Assembly: GCA_002508315.1 (NCBI GenBank)
Contig: DAHE01000012.1
Span: 55,712-75,480 of the forward strand
Direction of reading: 5' to 3'
DNA from: Thermocladium sp. UBA166
GTDB taxonomy: Archaea > Thermoproteota > Thermoprotei > Thermoproteales > Thermocladiaceae
Length of the DNA stretch: 19,769 nt
Shown here: piece by piece, positions 13,922 through 19,769 of the stretch
Numbering within the stretch: position 1 is the first letter of the stretch
Layout: each line of letters opens with the position of its first letter
Position numbers and translations under genes: made by a program
The notes under the pieces: model-generated
The model's input: the letters and a program-made list of their open reading frames with translations, nothing else
Told to the model about the DNA's origin: nothing
Database searches by the model: none

Positions 13922-14611
13922 ATGAGAGTGAGCATCGCTGATGAGCTGGCCCGCATGGGCATTCAACTTGGGGTTGCCTCGGCAATGGGGCTGAACAATA
14001 AGGACAGCGTGGATTTGAGGCTGGAGTGGGAGCAGGCAGTGGCTGGGATCAACGGCTCTGCAAAGGATTTGTTGATGGATCAAGTGATACGCTCTTACAG
14101 GGACTTCTATTGGAGAGTCCTCAAGATAGACCCCACCAAGCAGAGGCCGGCCCAGGAAGCATTGATCCGTCGCATACTCAATAATGGGAGGGTACCAACC
14201 ATCAATCCGGCCGTGGATATAGGGAATATAATCAGCATCAAGTACAAAGTCCCCATAGGGCTTTACGACATGGATAAGATAAAGGCCGACAAGCTGATCC
14301 TCAGGTACGCGGCGGAGGGGGAAGTGTTCATACCCATAGGCTCCCCCAGGAGGACTCTAACCAGTAATCAAATAGTGCTGGCGGCCAGCGATGGCACTAT
14401 TCTCCACGTATACCCGTATAGGGACTCCGAGTTGACCATGGTGGAGGCAAGCACGAGGAATATACTCATCATAAGCGCCGGCGTGCCTGGAATAATCGGG
14501 GACCTGCTCACAAAGGCAGCGGCCGAGGTGGGGTTGATGTACGAGAAGTACTTGGGAGGGCGGCTGGTCAAAGTCGAGTTAGCCAGCGGGGGGCAGGGAG
14601 TCAACGTGTGA
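13922..14611 (+). CDS. B3/B4 tRNA-binding-domain protein (PheT-like, stand-alone)
   Basis: This 229-residue cytoplasmic protein resembles the B3/B4 domain of the phenylalanyl-tRNA synthetase beta chain in stand-alone form (COG3382 type). Supporting segments are RPAQEALIRRILNNGRVPTINPAVDIGNIISIKYKVPIGLYDMDKI in the first half, and EGEVFIPIG with the later YPYRDSELTMVEASTRNILI and GVPGIIGDLL stretches. In PheRS this domain holds the editing site. The stand-alone proteins are common in archaea and bacteria and their exact role is not established (trans-editing of mischarged tRNA is the usual proposal). The gene is single, with its own promoter, and converges on the aldehyde dehydrogenase with only 28 bp between the stops. 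Confidence 0.85.
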   Translation: MRVSIADELARMGIQLGVASAMGLNNKDSVDLRLEWEQAVAGINGSAKDLLMDQVIRSYRDFYWRVLKIDPTKQRPAQEALIRRILNNGRVPTINPAVDIGNIISIKYKVPIGLYDMDKIKADKLILRYAAEGEVFIPIGSPRRTLTSNQIVLAASDGTILHVYPYRDSELTMVEASTRNILIISAGVPGIIGDLLTKAAAEVGLMYEKYLGGRLVKVELASGGQGVNV

Positions 14612-14639
14612 GGATAAACGAAGCGAGGAGAGCTTCTTA

Positions 14640-16100
14640 TTACGTGGATGGTATGGGGAATTTCCTCTGCCTCAGGGTTATGGTGGTCCACCTATCATAT
14701 GTCGACTCGTGGAAGGAGTACTTGCCTCCCTCCCTTCCTATACCGCTTGCCTTTATGCCGCCGAAGGGCACGTGGGACTCCTCCAGGAACGTCACGTCGT
14801 TCACGTGGAACATGCCGGACTCCACGGCCTCCGCTATGCTCATTGCCCTATTTATGTTGTTGGTGATCACCGCGCCGGACAGCCCATACTCCGTCCTGTT
14901 AGCCACCTCTATAGCCTCCTCATCGTTCTCAACCACTATGAGGGGCCTAATTGGGCCGAACACCTCCTCGCGGAGGACCTTGGCGTTCTCATCAACGCCG
15001 CTCAAAACGGTGGGTTCGAAGTAATTTCCATCGACGCCTCCCCCCGTCTCCACCTTGGCGCCGCGGCTCACAGCATCTTCCAAGAACTCCTTCATCGACT
15101 CCACTTGGGATTTATTTATGAGGGGGCCGAAGTCTATATTCCTGTCCGCCCTTGGGTCTCCCATCCTAATCCTCCTCACGTACTCAATGAATCGCGGCGC
15201 GAATCTATCGTACACGCCTTTATGCACTATTATTCTCTTGGATGACGTGCATATCTGCCCTTGGTGGAAGAAGGCAGCGAACACGGCTAGCCTAGCCGCG
15301 TAGTCAGGATCAGCATCATCCAGGACTATCAATGGATCCGACCCACCCAGCTCCAGCGTGACCGTCTTCAACCCGCGCCCAGCCTTCTCAGCTATCTGCC
15401 TCCCAGTCCCCGTCTCCCCGGTGAAGGTGAGGTGATTAATCTTCTTATTGGTAACTATCTCGTCGCCAACCACGCCGCCCGAGCCGAACACGACGTTCAA
15501 AACGCCCTTCGGAAGCCCCGCCTTATGGGCGATCTCCGCTATCTTATATCCGGTTATTGGCGTGTCGCTGGCGGTCTTCAGCACCACTGTATTGCCTATG
15601 GCGATTGCGTGGATTACCTTCTTCATGGAAATGGAGAGGGGGTAATTCCAGGGAGTTATTATCCCGACGACCCCCTTGGGTTTCTTGAACACCATGGAGA
15701 TGGTGGCCTCGCTATCGGAGCTCAACACCTCACCCTCATAATGCCTAGCCAGCTCAGCTGCATTGCGTATGAGCCTCTCAGTGAACACCACCTCGCCCCA
15801 CGCCTTCTTGTAAACGCCGCCGCCCTCCACCATCAACGTACTTATTAGGTCCTCCTCCATCGACCTCGCCACCTCATACATCTTATATATGTAGTCCGAC
15901 CTCTTAATCGGGGTTAGCCTCGACCATTGCTTGACCGCGTCGTACGCGGCATCTATGGCCGCTCGAGCATCATCCCTGGTCCCCCTCGGTACATCCGCTA
16001 TGGCCGAGCCATCTATGGGGGTAGTCTTAATGCTGAACTCCCCGTTTGCTGGATTGCGGAACTCACCATCTATATAATGTTGTAGTTTCATTTGTTGCAT
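14640..16100 (-). CDS. NAD(P)-dependent aldehyde dehydrogenase
   Basis: This 486-residue classic ALDH-superfamily enzyme oxidises an aldehyde to the acid with NAD(P). Visible catalytic features are the oxyanion N152 in TPWNYP, the nucleotide-site TFTGETGTG at 225-233, the general base E250 in LELGGSDP and the nucleophile C284 in FHQGQICTSS. The C-terminal EEVFGPI and PFGGIKASGIGREGG stretches are also standard. Substrate is not clear: glyceraldehyde, lactaldehyde, succinate semialdehyde or aromatic aldehydes are all possible. The start at ATG 16100 is 26 nt from a TATA box. A second in-frame ATG at 16091 is less well placed. The gene follows the phosphoribosyltransferase by 62 nt on the same strand but has its own promoter. 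Confidence 0.94.
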   Translation of the reverse strand: MQQMKLQHYIDGEFRNPANGEFSIKTTPIDGSAIADVPRGTRDDARAAIDAAYDAVKQWSRLTPIKRSDYIYKMYEVARSMEEDLISTLMVEGGGVYKKAWGEVVFTERLIRNAAELARHYEGEVLSSDSEATISMVFKKPKGVVGIITPWNYPLSISMKKVIHAIAIGNTVVLKTASDTPITGYKIAEIAHKAGLPKGVLNVVFGSGGVVGDEIVTNKKINHLTFTGETGTGRQIAEKAGRGLKTVTLELGGSDPLIVLDDADPDYAARLAVFAAFFHQGQICTSSKRIIVHKGVYDRFAPRFIEYVRRIRMGDPRADRNIDFGPLINKSQVESMKEFLEDAVSRGAKVETGGGVDGNYFEPTVLSGVDENAKVLREEVFGPIRPLIVVENDEEAIEVANRTEYGLSGAVITNNINRAMSIAEAVESGMFHVNDVTFLEESHVPFGGIKASGIGREGGKYSFHESTYDRWTTITLRQRKFPIPST

Positions 16101-16121
16101 TGTTGACGAATGATCCCCCGC

Positions 16122-16130
16122 TTAATAAGT
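16122..16130 (-). promoter_or_regulatory. TATA box of the aldehyde dehydrogenase gene
   Basis: The minus strand reads ACTTATTAA, centred 26 nt before ATG 16100. Confidence 0.55.
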
Positions 16131-16162
16131 ATTACCTTGATCAGCTAATTGATAAATAGCAA

Positions 16163-16729
16163 TTAACTTGTTTGATTACCGTTCAATATCTTCATAATGG
16201 TCATTATCTTGCCGGCTAACTCACTGTCCATTTTACTCATCAACTGCATTGAGTTGCTGCCGAGCTCCCTAATAGTCTCGCCGAGCTCCCAAGGAAACAC
16301 TATCCACATGGTAGTCTCTCCACCATAGTAATCTGGCTTGAATTTAGTCCACGGCTTTAACAGGAGCGTGGCGGTCTTTACTTGAAGTGGATTCATGCCT
16401 TTTATGTAATCTATGGCCGTCCTCATCGTATTCCCGCTATCCGCTATGTCATCTATGACTAGGACTCGCTTTCCCTTAACGTTAATGGTTAATGGCTGCG
16501 TTATTCGAGGCTCCTCTCCCCGCTCTCCTATTCCCTTATAGAACTTTATCTCCATCAATGAAATAGAATCCACACCCAACAAGTCGCCAATCAATCGAGC
16601 AGCTATGACGCCGCCCCTCATTATGCCAACCACGACGTCGGGCCTAAATCCATCCCTCCCCATCCCCTCAACTATGCGAAGCAAATAAGTCATCACATCG
16701 CTCCAAGAAACTACCTTGAGCTCTACCAT
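16163..16729 (-). CDS. Purine-type phosphoribosyltransferase (Gpt/Hpt-like)
   Basis: This 188-residue type I phosphoribosyltransferase transfers the ribose-phosphate of PRPP to a base, most likely a purine in salvage. The PRPP-binding signature VLVIDDIADSGNT is at about residues 90-102, preceded by the PPi-loop region VVGIMRGGVIAARLIGDLLG near the N-terminus. The late IVFPWELGE stretch is typical of xanthine/hypoxanthine-guanine enzymes of archaea. The base specificity is not settled. ATG 16729 is used because the TATA box (centre about 16755) lies 26 nt upstream. A TTG at 16747 would add six residues but would begin only 8 nt from the box. Confidence 0.9.
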   Translation of the reverse strand: MVELKVVSWSDVMTYLLRIVEGMGRDGFRPDVVVGIMRGGVIAARLIGDLLGVDSISLMEIKFYKGIGERGEEPRITQPLTINVKGKRVLVIDDIADSGNTMRTAIDYIKGMNPLQVKTATLLLKPWTKFKPDYYGGETTMWIVFPWELGETIRELGSNSMQLMSKMDSELAGKIMTIMKILNGNQTS

Positions 16730-16750
16730 TATGACCAACTTAGACAACCA

Positions 16751-16760
16751 AATATAAAGT
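16751..16760 (-). promoter_or_regulatory. TATA box of the phosphoribosyltransferase gene
   Basis: The minus strand reads ACTTTATATT, centred 26 nt before ATG 16729. Confidence 0.65.
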
Positions 16761-17083
16761 TTTCTTTTATTTTATTTTTAGCAAAGGCAAAACCAAGAAC
16801 CGGCTCCACACTAAAGAAAATGTACATAAACAATCCAAGAATCAGATCTACTTAATTATTAACTATACTAACAGTTATTACCATAAATTAAAGGATAATA
16901 AGCGGGAGGAGAAGCCCCCTTCCACTAGGAAACGCACATCGAGCTCTCAAGGAGGATCCCCCACGGGGGGGGGGAGAAGGGCATCTTTAAGGGTGGGGTA
17001 GTTCACTTACGTAGTTAATGGCACGATTGGCTAGGTGGGAGGCAATGCTTGTTGGGCTAAGATGAGGAGACCAAACCATTTCA
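16761..17083. other. Gene-free region: AT-rich island plus IS200/IS605-like end
   Basis: About 16761-16900 is strongly AT-rich compared with the flanking genes and has no credible gene. From 16901 it turns abruptly GC-rich, with GGGAGGAGAAGCCCCC at about 16902-16917, a CCCCC-AC run into ten consecutive Gs (16965-16974), and, on the minus strand at about 16985-17006, GTGAACTACCCCACCCTTAA. That last motif resembles the left end of archaeal IS200/IS605 elements. There is no tnpA or tnpB, so at most a scar or a very short non-autonomous copy remains. The stretch 17010-17083 shows nothing clear. Confidence 0.3.
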
Positions 17084-18451
17084 TCACTCTAGCGTTGCCG
17101 GGAATCTGTGCTTGGGTTGAGACCCAACTATGCTGTAGGCCTCCGCGTATATGAAAGCGAAGAGAAGCCATAATAGGAAGACCTCAACATATACTGAGCT
17201 TATCTTGGTGAATGCTGATATTATGGAGTATATAGTTATTCCGGATGCTATTGTTGATATGGCTATCCATTTCCTAATGCGTTTCTCGATCCCTATCCTG
17301 ATTAACGCTATGTTGGAAACCAAGTGCACAACTATGCCGGCCATGGTGGATAATGCGCCCAGCACCAGGAAGGCCATTAACGGGCCGTGGAAGTAGTTGG
17401 ACAGCAATATTGATAGCACCAGCATCGATATTGATGATAATACAACCGCGAACACGGGGTTTCCCTTGGAATTGAGCTGGGATAAGATCCGCGGCAAGTG
17501 ACCATCAACAGACATAGCGTATATGGTCCTCGAGGCCGCCAGCGAGAAGGCGAGGGTGCCCAGCACGCCGTCGCTCAGCATGGCAAATATCAAAACGGGG
17601 TCCAGGTAAATGCCCATATAATGCCGAAGCACGTAGAGTACGGGGGATGGAGTTGATATTATTTGATTAATGTTATCGTGGAACAATACCATGCCGGCAT
17701 TGGCGAATGCATATACATCGAAAGCCGCCAACAAGCCGCCAGTCAATATAACCGCTATGACCGCCCTTGGAATGGTGGACTTGGGGTTCTTAGCCTCGCC
17801 GGAGAGGGGCGCAATAGCGCCGTAGCCGGTCGGTATTGCAGCGGCGTATATTACTGCCAAACCCAAGTTGGACAGCGATATTTTCCCCACGAATGGATTG
17901 CTAAACTTGAAGCCAGCCATGTAAAGCAGCACAATGCCTATTGTTACCAGCACGGCTATCTCTACGGAGCCGGCCAACACTGCGTACTTAGTGGATGGCT
18001 TTATGCCGCTGACCGCCAAGACCACAGTCACGATCAGTACGGCAACCATGGTAAGCGTGGGGTCCCAGTTGAACAACCAAGCGGAGAGGTAACTAATGCC
18101 GAACGCATATGAGGCCCCATATAATATTGAGTAGAACAGATAGAGGAAGCCAGTCTCTATCCCAACCCTATGGCTCAATAATAGGTGCGCGTACTTATAA
18201 TAGCCCCCAGTCCTCGTTATCTGCTTGGATAACTCGTACACGACTAATCCATTGAATAGGACAAGCACTGTCCCCAGCAGCGCGGCTAGCGGTGCCATTA
18301 TTCCAATATATATTATCATGGCTGTACCATAGGTTAGAATACTTAGGAAGGGCGATTGCCCCCCTATTGAGGCGAAGTAGACATCCATAAACGATAACTG
18401 CCTCTTCAACGTAGCCCTCTCGCCGTAACTTCTCCTTGTGGTTCCAGTCAT
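17084..18451 (-). CDS. APC-superfamily amino acid permease
   Basis: This 455-residue integral membrane transporter has about 12 predicted hydrophobic helices. The first helix carries the APC signature region (YFASIGGQSPFLSILTYG), with unwound glycines that bind the substrate backbone in this fold. PTGYGAIAPLSGEAKNPKSTIPRA, between helices 6 and 7, is the conserved APC loop. It would import amino acids or related amines by cation symport or exchange. The exact substrate cannot be read. The gene is monocistronic. A TATA-like GTTTTTAAAA at 18485-18494 lies 39 nt upstream of ATG 18451, leaving a short leader, unlike the leaderless neighbours. Confidence 0.9.
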   Translation of the reverse strand: MTGTTRRSYGERATLKRQLSFMDVYFASIGGQSPFLSILTYGTAMIIYIGIMAPLAALLGTVLVLFNGLVVYELSKQITRTGGYYKYAHLLLSHRVGIETGFLYLFYSILYGASYAFGISYLSAWLFNWDPTLTMVAVLIVTVVLAVSGIKPSTKYAVLAGSVEIAVLVTIGIVLLYMAGFKFSNPFVGKISLSNLGLAVIYAAAIPTGYGAIAPLSGEAKNPKSTIPRAVIAVILTGGLLAAFDVYAFANAGMVLFHDNINQIISTPSPVLYVLRHYMGIYLDPVLIFAMLSDGVLGTLAFSLAASRTIYAMSVDGHLPRILSQLNSKGNPVFAVVLSSISMLVLSILLSNYFHGPLMAFLVLGALSTMAGIVVHLVSNIALIRIGIEKRIRKWIAISTIASGITIYSIISAFTKISSVYVEVFLLWLLFAFIYAEAYSIVGSQPKHRFPATLE

Positions 18452-18484
18452 ATTACACGACTATTAAGGGCCATAGAGAAATCC

Positions 18485-18494
18485 GTTTTAAAAA
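18485..18494 (-). promoter_or_regulatory. TATA box of the permease gene
   Basis: The minus strand reads GTTTTTAAAA, centred 39 nt before ATG 18451. This implies a leader of about 12 nt. Confidence 0.5.
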
Positions 18495-18575
18495 CTTATC
18501 TTTCGCGATGGAGTAGACCATTAAGGACAAAGTAGAATAATTACCCCAGCCGAAAGAGCGGGTTTATGAGCAAAG

Positions 18576-18584
18576 TATTTTTAT
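18576..18584 (+). promoter_or_regulatory. TATA box of the aldo/keto reductase gene
   Basis: TATTTTTAT is centred 25 nt before ATG 18605, giving a leaderless transcript. Confidence 0.6.
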
Positions 18585-18604
18585 CCGCTCGATAATAGCT
18601 AAGT

Positions 18605-19468
18605 ATGGAATTCAAAGAACTCGATAAAACTGGGGTAAAGATTCCAGTAATTGGACTAGGCACTTGGGGCATAGGAGGCGGCTTCTGGATACCCGACTGC
18701 TCCAACATGGATGTCATGATAAATCTGATCCGAAAGGCAATAGAGATGGGCTACACGATGATAGATACGGCGGAGATGTACGGGGGAGGATGCTCGGAGA
18801 GGATAATAGGGGAGGCCATAAAGGGATTGCCCAGGGATGAATTGTTCATAATAAGCAAGGTATGGCCCACCCATGCCCGCCACGATGACGTGCTGAAGTC
18901 AGCCAAGGCCAGCTCCAATAGGTTGGGCACCTACATAGATCTATACATGATTCACTGGCCGGCCAGGGATGTTCATATCAAGGAAACCATGCAAGCAATG
19001 GAGGAACTCGTCGATGAGGGAGTAATAAGGTACATAGGCGTGAGCAACTTCGACGTTGTGGAGCTAGATGAGGCGCGGCGCTCCGCATCTAAGTACAGCG
19101 TGGTGGCGGATGAGGTGCGTTACAATCTGCTGGACAGGGATGTGGAGAAGAGCTTAATCCCCTACGCTGAGAGGGAGGGAATAACAATAATAGCGTACAG
19201 CCCCCTTGGGACGGGGTCCATATTAAGGCCAGGCAGCAGAGAGCGCAAGTTGCTGGAGGAGGTGGGCAGCAAGTACAACAAGACGCCGGCTCAAGTGGTG
19301 CTGAACTGGGTTATAAGCAAGCCCAACGTGGTGGCCATACCCAAGGCAGCGAAGATGGAGCACTTGAGCGAAAACATTGGAGCAGTTGGATGGAGGCTGG
19401 ACGATGACGACATAAAGAAGCTGGAGCAACTATACACAATTGAGTGGCAATCAAAGGCGCAGCATTGA
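18605..19468 (+). CDS. Aldo/keto reductase
   Basis: This 287-residue NAD(P)H-dependent TIM-barrel oxidoreductase reduces aldehydes or ketones to alcohols. The catalytic tetrad is visible: D54 and Y59 in DTAEMYGGG, K85 in ISKVWP and H117 in MIHWP. The GVSNFD stretch after the VIRYIG strand and the late VVAIPKA cofactor loop complete the family pattern. The length is typical. It is transcribed alone from a strong TATA box, divergent from the permease. Its 3' end converges on an unrecognised partial gene 26 bp away. Physiological substrate unknown. Confidence 0.94.
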   Translation: MEFKELDKTGVKIPVIGLGTWGIGGGFWIPDCSNMDVMINLIRKAIEMGYTMIDTAEMYGGGCSERIIGEAIKGLPRDELFIISKVWPTHARHDDVLKSAKASSNRLGTYIDLYMIHWPARDVHIKETMQAMEELVDEGVIRYIGVSNFDVVELDEARRSASKYSVVADEVRYNLLDRDVEKSLIPYAEREGITIIAYSPLGTGSILRPGSRERKLLEEVGSKYNKTPAQVVLNWVISKPNVVAIPKAAKMEHLSENIGAVGWRLDDDDIKKLEQLYTIEWQSKAQH

Positions 19469-19494
19469 ACTCAACGTGCAGTGCAATTCAAAGC

Positions 19495-19769
19495 CTATTC
19501 AGTCAAGATCCTCGCGGCCAGCAGCAATTTATAGATGGCTCGCCGAGTCTCCTCATCGGCAATCGCCTCCAACAGTCTTGCCAGCGATACGCTGCCCACG
19601 TCGCTTCTCATCAACGATGCCACCCGCCGCAGCCTCTCCATATCCACCCCACCCGCGGCATCCAGGAGACCCAGCAACGTGCTTGCCTTCTTCTCATCAA
19701 TGGATGATGTAACGGCGATCAATGCTCTCCAGTCCACCTCCTTGGCGGCATCCAATAATTTAGCGGCAA
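19495..19769 (-). CDS. C-terminal part of an unrecognised helical protein (5' end outside the window)
   Basis: The minus-strand frame stays open from the right edge to TAG at 19495-19497, giving at least 90 residues and ending LLLAARILTE. It is rich in Ala, Leu and charged residues and almost wholly helical, with no cysteine motif or membrane segment. Two stretches, KLLDAAKEVDWRALIAV and GLLDAAGGVDMERLRRV, look like copies of one helical unit about 33 residues apart, suggesting a repeat protein. I do not recognise a family. The tight 26-bp convergence with the aldo/keto reductase fits a real gene end. Confidence 0.6.
   Translation of the reverse strand, partial: AAKLLDAAKEVDWRALIAVTSSIDEKKASTLLGLLDAAGGVDMERLRRVASLMRSDVGSVSLARLLEAIADEETRRAIYKLLLAARILTE

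Noticed and set aside
15432..15848. A 138-codon frame on the plus strand
   Set aside because: It lies wholly opposite the aldehyde dehydrogenase, whose catalytic motifs are clear, and its translation resembles no family.
1..19769. CRISPR array or intact transposase
   Set aside because: No regularly spaced repeats were seen, and no frame encodes a transposase, TnpB or integrase. Only end-like hairpins are present.

Overview
The window looks like a chromosomal segment of a hyperthermophilic or thermoacidophilic crenarchaeon of the Thermoproteaceae, in the Caldivirga/Vulcanisaeta/Thermocladium group. The reasons are an archaeal alpha-type proteasome subunit, an ATP-dependent archaeal DNA ligase, a copper operon of the copT/copM/copA kind with TRASH domains, a tRNA gene broken by three small bulge-helix-bulge introns (a hallmark of Thermoproteales), and a near-universal leaderless promoter layout with the TATA box centred 24-28 nt before the start codon. 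Base composition looks slightly GC-rich by eye, which would suit Thermocladium better than Caldivirga. The genus is a guess.

Layout. 1-380 (-): N-terminus of a ROK-family sugar kinase, cut by the window edge. 381-817: gene-free, with several strong stem-loops and a possible small RNA or IS200/IS605-like scar. 818-1999 (+): M20-family amidohydrolase/carboxypeptidase. 2142-5394: copper homeostasis locus, with copA and a 56-residue TRASH metallochaperone (copM) on the minus strand, diverging from a Lrp-like HTH-TRASH regulator (copT). 5482-9404 (-): DEAD-box helicase, proteasome alpha subunit and DNA ligase, each with its own promoter. 9455-9594 (-): tRNA-Thr(UGU) with three introns. 9705-10370 (+): unrecognised 221-residue protein. 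10364-13282 (-): two-gene radical-SAM operon (SPASM protein followed by a B12-binding-type radical SAM protein) with a palindrome just upstream of its TATA box. 13566-13778 (-): 70-residue zinc-finger protein. 13922-14611 (+): B3/B4-domain protein. 14640-16729 (-): phosphoribosyltransferase and aldehyde dehydrogenase. 16730-17083: AT-rich gene-free region with an IS605-like end and a G10 run. 17084-18451 (-): APC-family permease. 18605-19468 (+): aldo/keto reductase. 19495-19769 (-): C-terminal part of an unrecognised helical protein running off the window.

How the genes work together. The only clear functional unit is the copper locus: a copper sensor, a TRASH-domain carrier and the Cu(I) efflux ATPase. 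The helicase, proteasome subunit, ligase and tRNA are housekeeping. The sugar kinase, aldehyde dehydrogenase, aldo/keto reductase, M20 hydrolase and permease suggest peptide and sugar heterotrophy, but they are not one operon. The least explained parts are the paired radical SAM genes, the three-intron tRNA and the structured gene-free regions at 381-817, 13298-13565 and 16730-17083. I see no CRISPR array, intact transposase, rRNA or origin.
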